Below, in pieces: positions 43,783-53,188 of a stretch of DNA of 64,000 nucleotides. The position numbers and the translations under genes are program-made. Positions within the stretch are counted from its first letter, which is position 1. The number at the start of each line of letters is the position of its first letter. The notes below the pieces were generated by a model, which saw only the letters and a program-made list of their open reading frames with translations, ran no database searches and was not told where the DNA came from. Source of the DNA: Mucilaginibacter kameinonensis (GTDB lineage: Bacteria > Bacteroidota > Bacteroidia > Sphingobacteriales > Sphingobacteriaceae); assembly GCF_003675385.1 (NCBI RefSeq), contig NZ_RCWZ01000001.1:62001-126000 (forward strand), read 5' to 3'.

Positions 43783-44916
43783 ATGCGTGTGTCCCTTATT
43801 TTAGGTGCAGGATTTTCTTACAGTGCTGGACTGCCTGTGGTTTCAGGCGTATCTGCGAGATTTTTGAAATCGCCATTGTTTGAGCAGGTTCTTTGTTTTG
43901 GTTCAACAGAATGGAAATGGAAAGAGTGGGCATCTACACCCGATTTGCAAAACGGCATTTTACCGAATGAGCACATACCTGTTGCGATGGTATTGGAAAA
44001 GTTTATCCGTCTATACTTATCTGAAACACATAAAGATGAATTAAACTACGAGAAATTCTACCAGTATTTGGTAGATATGTGCAATAACGATTACGACCGT
44101 TTTCGGGCAATAAAGCTATCCGTACAAAAAGATTACGAAGATCGGTTTCAATTTAGGGATTACAATTTCGAGGGAATGACTGATGGTTGGATATTCTCAT
44201 GCTTTTATCATTTGGTCGATGATATGCTTTGGGTAAGAAAGTCTTTCGAAGAGATCTACAAATCATACCGACCGTATCTTGATTACTTTCTTAATCAAGA
44301 TCACAGTTTTAATATCTATACCCTGAATCATGATCTTTTGCTAGAGCGTATATTTAACAAGTGTGATATCAATTACGACGATGGATTTTCCGTTAAACTC
44401 AACTTTTTAATGGATTACGATAATAAAGAACGCGTTCCCGTTTTTGACGGGAGCTTTGGCGGGCGTATCAATCTCTTGAAGTTACACGGCTCTATCGATG
44501 TTTATAAATACACCTATATAGAAGAAAGCAATAGGCACAAGGGCTATGATTATTTCAAAACGATGGATTACCATACGAAACATGGTGCAATAGATGTGGA
44601 CGAAAAAGGCAACCCGGTTCAAAAAATAACACCGAGTATTTTACCTCGTTTCATTACTGGCGATAATAAATTTGATATTATCCAAAATGATAAGATGTAC
44701 CAAACCATTTATCAAAATTTAGAGCAAAATCTACCAGCATCAGATCAGTTAATCGTAGTCGGGTATTCTTTTCAAGACGAGCACATCAATCGGGTTATTG
44801 AAAGTTCTCTACCTCATATCTCGGAGGTCATCCATATCAACCCTAGTTTGGAATTTCCTTTTGAACATAAGCATATTCGCCAACTTAATCCTAAAACTGA
44901 AGCGATCCAATTGTAG
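43783..44916 (+). CDS. SIR2-family NADase-like protein
   Basis: A 377-residue protein of the SIR2_2-type family. NAD-binding landmarks are GAGFS (8-12), TLNHD (180-184, in the place of the T-x-N-x-D motif), KLHGS with His235 (the catalytic position) and GYSF near 327-330 followed by Asp332. The large insert of about 40-170 holds several aromatic and charged helices. SIR2-type proteins of this sort in phage-defence systems deplete NAD after infection (established for Thoeris, DSR1/2 and SIR2-HerA). Here the partner would be the 360-aa protein just upstream. The last 16 bases overlap an open frame that continues as a helicase fragment. It is not a protein deacetylase of the classical type, because no zinc-ribbon Cys4 module is visible. 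Confidence 0.82.
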   Translation: MRVSLILGAGFSYSAGLPVVSGVSARFLKSPLFEQVLCFGSTEWKWKEWASTPDLQNGILPNEHIPVAMVLEKFIRLYLSETHKDELNYEKFYQYLVDMCNNDYDRFRAIKLSVQKDYEDRFQFRDYNFEGMTDGWIFSCFYHLVDDMLWVRKSFEEIYKSYRPYLDYFLNQDHSFNIYTLNHDLLLERIFNKCDINYDDGFSVKLNFLMDYDNKERVPVFDGSFGGRINLLKLHGSIDVYKYTYIEESNRHKGYDYFKTMDYHTKHGAIDVDEKGNPVQKITPSILPRFITGDNKFDIIQNDKMYQTIYQNLEQNLPASDQLIVVGYSFQDEHINRVIESSLPHISEVIHINPSLEFPFEHKHIRQLNPKTEAIQL

Positions 44917-45242
44917 CAAATTTTACTGGTAATGGAGGGTTTCCGGATATATGGCTCGAAGACAGAGTTTTTCAAACAATAAAAAAAGCCGACCATGACT
45001 TATTAATGGAGGAAGAAAGAAGGCTATTTTACGTTGCAATAACGAGAGCAAGGGATAAGCTATTTTTAATCACAGAAAAAGGCAATGAGTCCAGCTTTTT
45101 AAAAGAGATTCCGGAAAGCTTTACCATGAAAACCTTTATGCACGGTAAATCGGTCAGGAACGAGAGCATTATTTGCCTGAATTGTGATAGTCAATTAGAA
45201 AAGCTTTTTTCCTTTTGTCCTTATTGTGGTAGCAAACAATAG
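44901..45242 (+). pseudogene. C-terminal remnant of a UvrD-type helicase with zinc ribbon
   Basis: An open frame of 113 codons begins after a stop at 44898-44900 and has no ATG, GTG or TTG start before the ATG at 45006. It reads GGFPDIWLEDRVFQTIKKAD, then EEERRLFYVAITRARDKLFL, the last motif (V/VI) of a superfamily 1 helicase, and ends with a zinc ribbon CLNCDSQLEKLFSFCPYCGS. Everything before motif V is gone. The SIR2 gene's end overlaps its first 16 bases, so the junction lies there. From the ATG at 45006 a 78-aa piece could still be made; I regard it as debris of a larger helicase. Confidence 0.75.
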
Positions 45243-45298
45243 TATAAAAGATCTCCTTATCCTATTGTCCTGGACTTAAATTTTTAGACTTTATCCAA

Positions 45299-45331
45299 AA
45301 AAGGGAATGAGCAATAAACTCATTCCCTTTT
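45299..45331. terminator. Bidirectional terminator
   Basis: AAAAGGGAATGAG and CTCATTCCCTTTT pair around a 7-base loop. It sits between the helicase remnant (+) and the SusD gene end (-) and separates the accessory patch from the SusC/SusD unit. Confidence 0.9.
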
Positions 45332-45367
45332 ACAATTAGAACCAATTATTTAATCGGCTTCCACATT

Positions 45368-47284
45368 TTAGTGCTTAGCCCACCAAAGCGGGGTCAACAC
45401 AGCGTCGGCACCACCAAGGGCTGATATTGCCTGGTTGTAACCGGTAATATTGCTATTGCTCAGGGTTGATGGATATTTCAAACGCTGAGGGAAGAACTTA
45501 ACGCTGCTGGTCATGTAATTTCCGCTGGTTAAAGCAGGAAGGTCTGGCATGATATCTTCAACCGCAGGATTTTCAAAGAATGGCAAACCAAGCCTTCTGT
45601 GATCATTCCAGGTTTCCAATGGCAACCATGGCAACTGCGCAAGGTATTTTTGAGTGATGATTTTGGTCAGCTGATCGTTCCTTACGGTACCTGATTTATA
45701 AAGATCATTTTTAGGGTAGTTAATCGCTACAGTTCCTGCCGCACCGGTCAAACCATCTTCATAGTTCATAGTATGTGACGCAGCCGGCTCAGTGGTATGC
45801 CCCCAATTAACCGAGGTACCAACCCTGTTATAATCGGTTGAAGCAAGGTATGTGGCTAAATTTGCTGTAGTACCAAAGTATTCAAAGCTTTTTGCAATAC
45901 CGGTTTCATAAGCCGTTTTGCCGTCAACAGGTACTGTCCAGCCACGTACTGCAGCTTCTGCCAAAAGGAAATAAGTTTCCCACGGACCAAAGAATACACG
46001 TTTGTTATTACCGTTCCTATACACCAGGTTCAACAGCGGCTTAAAGCCATTGGTAGTTATAGCATCATTCATAGATGCTTTGGCACCCCAGTTACCATCA
46101 GCCTTGGTGTTCCAGGTGTTGGTTGAAGTAAGTGTTTTAACTACTTTACCAGATGCATCCTTCAAATCTTCTTGTGTTGCGGTAAAGGCTCCACCTATGG
46201 CCGGATAATTAGGATCGGTAATGTTGCCCGGGATACTAAATATTTTGTAGGCACGAGGGTCGATGGTGTTTGGCAAACCATTAAACCAGTATCCGGCAGC
46301 CGGATCATTGGTCTTGGTTGCAAACTGATCGAAGAAACGCTGTCCCATCCAATCGGCTGGTTTAATAGCTGAAGCGAATGATGCATCAAGCTGATCGGCA
46401 GACTTTACACTACCTAAACCAAATACTAGGTTGTTATAGGTTGCTGACATAGGCAGGCCCATCCATGATGATTCTTTCCTGAACACACTTGCCAACGGGT
46501 CCCATCCGTGTGATTCCTGTACGCTGAAGGTTTGGGAAGCATCGGTAATGAAATCATTGGTAGCGGCAGCAGCCTCAAATTCGGCTTTAGCTTTAGCCGG
46601 ATCAACTTCAGACAAACGCATAGCCAAGCGCATACGCATAGCATTAGCATACTTACGCCATTTTGCATAATCGTATTTATATGCAGGATCCTCATTAATT
46701 ACATTTGCCGGGTTTACTATTGATAGATCAAGCTTTGCACTTGCGTCTTTTAACTCGTCAAGCAAAAAGTAATAAACTGTTTTAACATCCTTAAACTCCG
46801 GATTTACACCCTGAAAACCATCAGTAGGCATAGGGCCAAAGCTGTCAGAGAACTCGCTCATTAAATAAGCTCTCCAGATCCTTGCAACCTGGATCAGGTT
46901 TTTAGTATAAGCTTTAGACGTTCCTTTAGCTATCTGATCGTTACCAATTTGAATAGCGCTATTAGCGGCATTCATCCATTGTGATGATTGCCTGTAGTAT
47001 TCAGATGTCCAATCGTCGCTGTATGAACCGCGCGAAAATGTTTCGCCATCCTCATCCTGTAAACCGTGACCACCAACTATCCAATACAAGATAAATACAC
47101 GCTCGGATAATCCCGGATCCTGCTGTGCGCCTATGATGGAATTATTGATAAAGTATTCGGTTTGTACCTGATCACCATTTGCTTTGAGCGGATCAGTATT
47201 AAGATCATCAAATTTTTTGCATGATGACGCGGCAAGCAGTGCAGCTGCAACCATCAGGCTTGATTTTTTTAATATCGTTTTCAT
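45368..47284 (-). CDS. SusD/RagB-family surface lipoprotein
   Basis: A 638-residue lipoprotein with lipobox LLAASSC (Cys22). It belongs to the SusD-like_2 type: NTDPLKANGDQVQTEYFINN near 29-48, DDWTSEYYRQSSQWMNAAN, YLMSEFSDSFGPMPTDG near 140 and the tetratricopeptide-like helices (KWRKYANAMRMRLAMRLSEV, VFFGPWETYFLLAEAAVRG). SusD proteins hold a glycan or other polymer product at the cell surface over the SusC transporter. The gene follows susC-like by 31 bases and completes the pair. It is larger than many SusD proteins, and no adjacent enzyme tells the substrate. Confidence 0.93.
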   Translation of the reverse strand: MKTILKKSSLMVAAALLAASSCKKFDDLNTDPLKANGDQVQTEYFINNSIIGAQQDPGLSERVFILYWIVGGHGLQDEDGETFSRGSYSDDWTSEYYRQSSQWMNAANSAIQIGNDQIAKGTSKAYTKNLIQVARIWRAYLMSEFSDSFGPMPTDGFQGVNPEFKDVKTVYYFLLDELKDASAKLDLSIVNPANVINEDPAYKYDYAKWRKYANAMRMRLAMRLSEVDPAKAKAEFEAAAATNDFITDASQTFSVQESHGWDPLASVFRKESSWMGLPMSATYNNLVFGLGSVKSADQLDASFASAIKPADWMGQRFFDQFATKTNDPAAGYWFNGLPNTIDPRAYKIFSIPGNITDPNYPAIGGAFTATQEDLKDASGKVVKTLTSTNTWNTKADGNWGAKASMNDAITTNGFKPLLNLVYRNGNNKRVFFGPWETYFLLAEAAVRGWTVPVDGKTAYETGIAKSFEYFGTTANLATYLASTDYNRVGTSVNWGHTTEPAASHTMNYEDGLTGAAGTVAINYPKNDLYKSGTVRNDQLTKIITQKYLAQLPWLPLETWNDHRRLGLPFFENPAVEDIMPDLPALTSGNYMTSSVKFFPQRLKYPSTLSNSNITGYNQAISALGGADAVLTPLWWAKH

Positions 47285-47315
47285 ATTTTGTTATGAATTA
47301 TTCTTACCTGTTAAA

Positions 47316-50300
47316 TTAAAAACCTACCGTTAAATTGAATAAAATGGTACGGGTTGTAGGGAAACTACCGTTTTCAAAACCGGTTGCATTGGTACCGGTT
47401 GCGTATGAGGACTCAGGGTCCATGCCGTTCATGTGACTTGAAATAAGCCATACGTTATTGGCAGATATACCTACTCTTGCCCTTTGCATGCCGATACTAT
47501 GCGCAAATTTTTGTGGCAGGTTGTAATTTAATTGTACGTTTCTGAGGCGGATGTTAGATGCATCATAAAGGTTAGCTTCAGATACACCCATGTTGCCATG
47601 ACCCGCTACTACTGCCCAGTAGTTTTGCGCAGAAGTTTTAACAGTATTCTTTTCGTACTGATTGGTAGTTGAATTTAACACAACACCATCAACTAACATT
47701 TCCGGCCTGTCGCCGTTTACAACTGTTTTGTTAGATGTACCGGTAGCCTCCATATGTGCTATTGTTCCAGAAAATATCTGACCACCAAAACGGGCATCTA
47801 CCAGGAATGAAAGGTCAAAGTTTTTGTAAGAGAATGTGTTGGTAACACCCAATAAGCTTGATGCCTGCTGATTGCCTAATTTGGTTTTTACCGGATCTAC
47901 CTGTGGTAAGCCATTAGCATCCAATAACAATTGACCATTGTAAGGGCTGCTTGCATCTTTTACCCTCAATAAACGCGAGCCAATTATTTCGCCGTAAAGT
48001 TCACCAGTTTGAGCAACTACAGACAAATCATCAAAGCCACCCAAAGCATATTGATTAACATCCGCGGTAAGAGATTTAATAGTATTTCTGTTGATAGAGA
48101 AATTGACAGTGGTATTCCAGTTGAAGCCCGGCCCAGTAAGTATCTTGCCGTCAACCATTAACTCTAAACCTTTGTTTTGGATATCACCAGCATTGATTTT
48201 CCTGGATGTGTAACCACTTAAACCATCCATTGGCAAGTTAATTAACTGCCTTGTAGCGTTTGATTTGTATACAGCAAAGTCAAAACCTAAACGGCTGTTA
48301 AAGAAGCGCATTTCCAAACCAGCTTCGTATGATTTGATCAGCTCGCTGCGTACATTAGGATCAAAAAGCACATCGCCACGACTTGCGGTTGTATTTCCGT
48401 TAGGATCTTTACCAATGGTATAAGAATTATATAACTGGTAAGGATCCATGTCATTACCTACAGAAGCAAATGATCCCCTGATTTTACCATAGGTTAACCA
48501 TGACGGCAATGTACTGCCATTTTTGGTCATCAGCTCGGTAAACAGGAAGGAGGTACTAACTGACGGGTAGAAATAAGAGCGGTTAGCAGCATTTAATACC
48601 GATGACCAGTCGTTTCTGAATGTTCCGTCAAGAAAGAAGTATCCATCATAATTTAAACCTAACGAACCGTAAACTGAATAAATATCATGATTAGATACAC
48701 TCTGGCTAACAGTAGGGCTGGTTGTGCCGTTGTTGATAGAAAACAAATTAGGAACCTGAAGCGGGTTTGCATTTGCGCTCAGTGAAGATGCCTGACGGTT
48801 CATCAAGTTACCACCCAATGTAGCTGTACCACCCCATTTACCAAAAATGTTATCTTTTTTAGCTGTTAATAAACCGCTGTAGTTAGTTTCGGTAAAGTTG
48901 CTTTTGCCTAAGCCATAAGAGCCCGTTGATGTTGGTGTAATACCTGCATAAGTACGGCTTTCGGTATTGGTGGTATAAGTATCAGCACCACCTTTTAACT
49001 CAGCGTTTAACCAGCTGTTGAACTGGTATTTGATAGACGCGTTAAGTAAAAACCTGTTCCTGATATCCTGGTTGAGGTTATATTTAGCAGCCCAGTACGG
49101 GTTAATTTCGTTGTTTTGACGCCACCAAAGCATGTTACCGGCGTTATCGGTACGGCCTTTAAAATCCCTTACATCAATAGATGTTGGCAATAATGATAAT
49201 GCATTAAAGGTATTGCTATTGTTTGCACCTCCCTGCGGGCGGTTAAGGGCAGTAGCGTTAATGTACTGTATTTTAGTATCAACAGTCCATTTATCACCTT
49301 CACCAAATTTACTTACGGTACGGCCTGTTAAGTTGTTCCTGATCAGTTTAGCACCGGGGATAATGCTTTTATCATCAAGCCTGTTGTACGAGGTATAAAC
49401 AGATGTTGATTTATATTGCTGCTGGAACGAAATGCTTTGGTTTGAGCTTAAACCTTTAGAAAAATAGTTTGCAATGTTATCATAAGTATGCAATGGCGCT
49501 GTAGTACCGTCCCATTTCTTTACCTCCTGACCGGTAGCCTTAGGGCCCCAGCTGCTGGCTAAGGTGCTTTGATAAGCATTGTTGGTTCCCTGCCCAAAGT
49601 CTTGTTGTAAACCCGGACGCGCAAAAATGCTTTCAACACCTATTGATGATGAAATGGTAATGCCCAGGCCTTTTTGTGATTTACCTGTTTTTGTAGTGAT
49701 CAAAATGGCACCGTTACCTGCCCTTGAACCATACAAAGCCGCTGCCGAAGGGCCTTTCAAAACGCTCATGCTTTCAATATCCTCAGCATTGATATCCGAC
49801 AAACCGTTACCCATATCCAGCGACGGATTGTAGTAATCATTATTTGCTGCGCCTGTAAAGTTATCCAACGGAATACCGTCAACTACAATCAGCGGCTGGT
49901 TTGAACCACCTAACGAGTTGTTACCACGCAATGTAATTTTTGAAGAACCACCCGGACCATTACCTGAGCGGGTAATTTGCAAACCGGCAACTTTACCTGA
50001 TAATGCGTTTACAAAGTTGGATTCTTTTGTGGCTGCTAAAGTTTCACCTTTAACCTCCTGAACGGCATAACCCAAAGATTTTTTCTCTCTTTTGATACCG
50101 AGGGCCGTTACTACAACTTCGGTAAGGGCATTTTCTTTTTCATCAAGCGTAACATTAATTGCGCCTTGCGTGCCTACAGTTACTTCGGTTGATTTGAAAC
50201 CGATGAATGAAAAAGTAAGTACCGCGCCTTGCTTAACTCTAATACTGTACTTACCATCGGCATTGGTGGTTGTTCCGTTAGCGGTGCCTTTTTCGGCAAC

Positions 50301-50429
50301 ACTTACACCGGGTAATACCTGGCCGGATTTTTCAGTTACTGTCCCTGTAACTGTTTTTTGTGCGTACGCTGTCATTGTGATCACACTAAACAACAAGAAA
50401 GCGAAACACCTTAAGTAGATTTGTCTCAT
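47316..50429 (-). CDS. SusC/RagA-family TonB-linked transporter
   Basis: A 1037-residue outer-membrane transporter. The signal peptide ends near 23 (TAYAQ). A carboxypeptidase-D-regulatory-like domain follows at about 24-105 (VTGTVTEKSGQVLPGVSVAE), then a TonB box near LTEVVVTALGIKREKKSLGY, and the SusC plug motifs (SNFVNALSGKVAGLQI, GNNSLGGSNQPLIVVDG, IESMSVLKGPSAAALYGSR). The rest is the barrel ending TTRTILFNLTVGF. It forms a lidded importer with the SusD protein encoded next. Upstream on the same strand (57-base gap) is a ROK-type regulator. Confidence 0.95.
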   Translation of the reverse strand: MRQIYLRCFAFLLFSVITMTAYAQKTVTGTVTEKSGQVLPGVSVAEKGTANGTTTNADGKYSIRVKQGAVLTFSFIGFKSTEVTVGTQGAINVTLDEKENALTEVVVTALGIKREKKSLGYAVQEVKGETLAATKESNFVNALSGKVAGLQITRSGNGPGGSSKITLRGNNSLGGSNQPLIVVDGIPLDNFTGAANNDYYNPSLDMGNGLSDINAEDIESMSVLKGPSAAALYGSRAGNGAILITTKTGKSQKGLGITISSSIGVESIFARPGLQQDFGQGTNNAYQSTLASSWGPKATGQEVKKWDGTTAPLHTYDNIANYFSKGLSSNQSISFQQQYKSTSVYTSYNRLDDKSIIPGAKLIRNNLTGRTVSKFGEGDKWTVDTKIQYINATALNRPQGGANNSNTFNALSLLPTSIDVRDFKGRTDNAGNMLWWRQNNEINPYWAAKYNLNQDIRNRFLLNASIKYQFNSWLNAELKGGADTYTTNTESRTYAGITPTSTGSYGLGKSNFTETNYSGLLTAKKDNIFGKWGGTATLGGNLMNRQASSLSANANPLQVPNLFSINNGTTSPTVSQSVSNHDIYSVYGSLGLNYDGYFFLDGTFRNDWSSVLNAANRSYFYPSVSTSFLFTELMTKNGSTLPSWLTYGKIRGSFASVGNDMDPYQLYNSYTIGKDPNGNTTASRGDVLFDPNVRSELIKSYEAGLEMRFFNSRLGFDFAVYKSNATRQLINLPMDGLSGYTSRKINAGDIQNKGLELMVDGKILTGPGFNWNTTVNFSINRNTIKSLTADVNQYALGGFDDLSVVAQTGELYGEIIGSRLLRVKDASSPYNGQLLLDANGLPQVDPVKTKLGNQQASSLLGVTNTFSYKNFDLSFLVDARFGGQIFSGTIAHMEATGTSNKTVVNGDRPEMLVDGVVLNSTTNQYEKNTVKTSAQNYWAVVAGHGNMGVSEANLYDASNIRLRNVQLNYNLPQKFAHSIGMQRARVGISANNVWLISSHMNGMDPESSYATGTNATGFENGSFPTTRTILFNLTVGF

Positions 50430-50486
50430 TTGTTTTGTTTTAAGTATAGAAATTGTGTTGGTTTTATGTTGATTTTGTTTTAAATC

Positions 50487-51674
50487 CTAATTAAAGTCGC
50501 AGTTCTCTATTACAAGGGTAGCCGCTCCTAAAAGCTCTGCGTTTGTTGCTACTGTTGATACCTGGATCTCTGTCTGCTCTGCCAGCCAGGGAATACAAAA
50601 CTCATTGATCGCCTGCTGAATGGGTGCCATTAGTATCTTTCCGGCCACAGCTCCTCTCCCGCTTAACACGATAAGCATTGGGTTCATAATGTGGATCAAA
50701 GTTGAGATCCCTTTACCAACCAAAAAAGCAGCATCAGAAAGAACAGAAACAGCCAGCGGATCACCCGATTTTGCCGCGTTTAGAAACAGATCGGCCGGTA
50801 ACTTCCCGGTTGTTTTATAAACCTGCTCCATGCTTGAACTTGCGCCCGAGTCCATCTCGGCTTTGGCCCGCTCAATCATAAACACCAGCGAGCTATCCAC
50901 CTCCAAACACCCTCTTTTTCCGCATGAGCACATTTTATTACTTTGCGATAAAGGGATATGGCTAAACTCACCTGCATACCCGCTATGTCCCCTAAACAGG
51001 CCGCCGTTAACAATCATCCCTAAACCAATGCCCCAGCCAATGTTAACAACAAGCACATCTTTTAGGTCCTTCCCTGCGCCAAACTTCAGCTCGGCCAAAG
51101 CAATTAAGCTGGAGTCGTTGTCGATAAAAACCGGCAAACCCAGCTCTTTGCTCAGGTGGTCTTTTAAAGTTATACTGCCCCCAAGCTTAAAAAAAGTGTG
51201 GTTTACACCTTTTATAGCGCTTACAAAGCCCGGCATACCAATCCCTATCCCCAGTATCTGGCTCGGCGGAATCCCCGAACCGGATATATAATCCTTTAAA
51301 AAGTCAATGAACGTTTCCGTCAGGGCCGGGTTATCATGCAACACAAGTTCCTTTTTTTGAAGCCCAACCTTAACATTGTTCATCAGATCATAAATAACCA
51401 CCTGGGTTACCATCTGATCTACCGCCACCGCAACTATATAGCGCTGTTTGTCAGCATTTAACTGGAATGATGAAGCCCTTCGTCCTCCCGTAGAAGCTGC
51501 CAGGCCATTATCCTGTATATAACCATCTTCAATAAGCCCGTTAACCGTGCTGGTTACTAAGGGCAAACTCTTGTGCGACCTACGACTTAATTCGGCCAAC
51601 GTAAGCCTGTTGTCGTAATAAAAAAACTTGATCAGTTCGTTGCGCAGTAATTGCTGCTTCATTTGAACGCTCAT
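50487..51674 (-). CDS. ROK-family transcription regulator/sugar kinase-like
   Basis: A 395-residue NagC/Mlc-type protein. The N-terminal winged HTH (about 1-65, with LTLAELSRRSHKSLPLVTST) is followed by the ROK domain. The domain has GIGIGMPGFVSAIKGV, the phosphate-binding GWGIGLGMIVNGGLFRGHSG, and the zinc-site motif CSCGKRGCLEV near 250-260 with neighbouring His in EFSHIP. It is probably a repressor that senses a sugar or sugar phosphate and controls the SusC/SusD genes that follow 57 bases later on the same strand. A glucokinase-type role is less likely because of the HTH. Confidence 0.92.
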   Translation of the reverse strand: MSVQMKQQLLRNELIKFFYYDNRLTLAELSRRSHKSLPLVTSTVNGLIEDGYIQDNGLAASTGGRRASSFQLNADKQRYIVAVAVDQMVTQVVIYDLMNNVKVGLQKKELVLHDNPALTETFIDFLKDYISGSGIPPSQILGIGIGMPGFVSAIKGVNHTFFKLGGSITLKDHLSKELGLPVFIDNDSSLIALAELKFGAGKDLKDVLVVNIGWGIGLGMIVNGGLFRGHSGYAGEFSHIPLSQSNKMCSCGKRGCLEVDSSLVFMIERAKAEMDSGASSSMEQVYKTTGKLPADLFLNAAKSGDPLAVSVLSDAAFLVGKGISTLIHIMNPMLIVLSGRGAVAGKILMAPIQQAINEFCIPWLAEQTEIQVSTVATNAELLGAATLVIENCDFN

Positions 51675-51946
51675 AATTGATTGGCTAAACTTAAATATAT
51701 TTTTGAAAAAAAACTTAAAACTTTATAATTTTTTTAAAAAGATTTAAAGAGTTAATTTTTTAATATCAAAGATTAAACACCTTTTTAAAAGCATTTAAAA
51801 ACATATAACACTTAAAATCAACACATTAAACACAATTGGGATAAAAATTGATTCAACCCTGAAGCAAGACAAGAAATAAGGGCAAAACAATTACAAACAG
51901 CCAGAATTTAATTGAGCTGGATGATTTATGGAGAGTTTTGAAAACG
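51675..51946. other. AT-rich upstream region of the ROK gene
   Basis: No open frame or repeat; long A/T tracts such as AAAGATTTAAAGAGTTAATT and a run of short TTAAAA-type motifs. It must contain the promoter of the ROK-SusC-SusD unit. I could not define it. Confidence 0.5.
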
Positions 51947-51980
51947 GAAAAGCCCTGCGAAATTCCGCAAAGCCCCTTTT
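51947..51980. terminator. Second hairpin downstream of the alcohol dehydrogenase
   Basis: GCCCTGCG pairs with CGCAAAGC (two G-U pairs) around AAATTC, flanked by AAAA and CCCCTTTT. It may back up the terminator at 51998-52031 for minus-strand transcription. Confidence 0.5.
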
Positions 51981-51997
51981 CAGACAGTAAAAAACAT

Positions 51998-52031
51998 AAA
52001 AAAGGCGATGACATCATGCCATCGCCTTTTG
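51998..52031. terminator. Terminator after the alcohol dehydrogenase
   Basis: AAAAAGGCGATG and CATCGCCTTTT pair around an 8- to 9-base loop (ACATCATGC-type). It lies 20 bases after the stop of the dehydrogenase gene on the minus strand. Confidence 0.85.
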
Positions 52032-52051
52032 TTAAACCTTACACTATCGAA

Positions 52052-53095
52052 TTAGATAGTTGCCATATCAATTACGAAACGGTAACGCACATCGCCTTTA
52101 AGCATACGGTCATAAGCTGCGTGGATATCTTTCATATCAATTAGTTCGATATCCGAAACAATGTTATGCTCTGCGCAGAAATCAAGCATTTCCTGAGTTT
52201 CGGGCAAGCCGCCAATCATAGAACCAGCAAGGCTTTTACGGCCGCCAATAATGCTGAATGCAGCAATTTCGGCTGGCTTGGTAGGTACGCCAACACATAC
52301 GTGTGTACCATTGGTTTTTAACAGGCCAAGATATACGTTCAGGTCATGTTCGGCAGAAACTGTATCCAGGATAAAATCAAAAGTACCGGCAACAGCTTTC
52401 ATTTGTTCAGGATCTGAAGTTACTACGAAGTGATGAGCGCCTAATTTTTTAGCGTCTTCTTCTTTTTTAGCTGAAGTACTTAATACAGTTACCTCTGCGC
52501 CAAAGGCTACGCCAAATTTAACACCCATGTGGCCTAAACCACCCAAACCTACAACAGCTATTTTATGGCCTTTGCCAATATTCCAGTGACGTAGTGGCGA
52601 GTAAGTGGTAATACCGGCGCATAGCAATGGCGCAACTGAAGCCAGATCAAGCTTATCAGATATACGGAGAACAAAATCTTCGTGAACTACGATAGTGTTT
52701 GAATAACCACCATAAGTTGGTGTTTTATGGTCTTGCTCATAACCATTGTAAGTTTGAGAGTGACCGTTGGTGCAATATTGCTCCAGGCCATCTTTACAGT
52801 TATCACAAACACGGCAAGAGTCAACAAGGCAACCGGTACCGGCCAAATCGCCTACTTTGAATTTCTTTACATGATCGCCTACTTTAACTACACGGCCCAC
52901 AATTTCGTGTCCGGGAACCATCGGAAATATTGAACCACCCCATTCGTCTTTAATCTGGTGCAGGTCGGAGTGGCAAACACCGCAAAATAAAATATCGAAT
53001 TGAACATCATGAGGGCCAACTTCGCGGCGATCAAAAGTCCATGGTGCAAGGTCTGTGTCTTTGGTTTGTGCAGCGTATGCTTTTGTTTGTATCAT
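52052..53095 (-). CDS. Zinc-dependent NAD(P) alcohol dehydrogenase (YahK type)
   Basis: A 347-residue medium-chain dehydrogenase. The catalytic zinc ligands are in GVCHSDLHQIKDEWG (Cys near 38) and VPGHEIVGRVVKVGDHV (His near 61, Glu), with the structural zinc cysteines in GTGCLVDSCRVCDNCKDG (four Cys). The NAD(P) site is GLGGLGHMGVKFGVAFG. It fits the cinnamyl-alcohol/aldehyde reductase subgroup that reduces a wide range of aldehydes. It lies 93 bases downstream of an AraC-type regulator on the same strand, so it may be the regulator's target. Confidence 0.93.
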   Translation of the reverse strand: MIQTKAYAAQTKDTDLAPWTFDRREVGPHDVQFDILFCGVCHSDLHQIKDEWGGSIFPMVPGHEIVGRVVKVGDHVKKFKVGDLAGTGCLVDSCRVCDNCKDGLEQYCTNGHSQTYNGYEQDHKTPTYGGYSNTIVVHEDFVLRISDKLDLASVAPLLCAGITTYSPLRHWNIGKGHKIAVVGLGGLGHMGVKFGVAFGAEVTVLSTSAKKEEDAKKLGAHHFVVTSDPEQMKAVAGTFDFILDTVSAEHDLNVYLGLLKTNGTHVCVGVPTKPAEIAAFSIIGGRKSLAGSMIGGLPETQEMLDFCAEHNIVSDIELIDMKDIHAAYDRMLKGDVRYRFVIDMATI

Positions 53096-53188
53096 ATTAA
53101 AATGTTTTATGATACAAAGATGCGGACTATAATAAGCGGGCGTTATTTTATAAAGTTCAAGTTATTTGACTATTCTGTCCAAATCACT

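Noticed and set aside
50830..51291. 153-codon frame antisense to the ROK gene
   Set aside because: Shadow frame; proline- and serine-rich composition typical of antisense reading.
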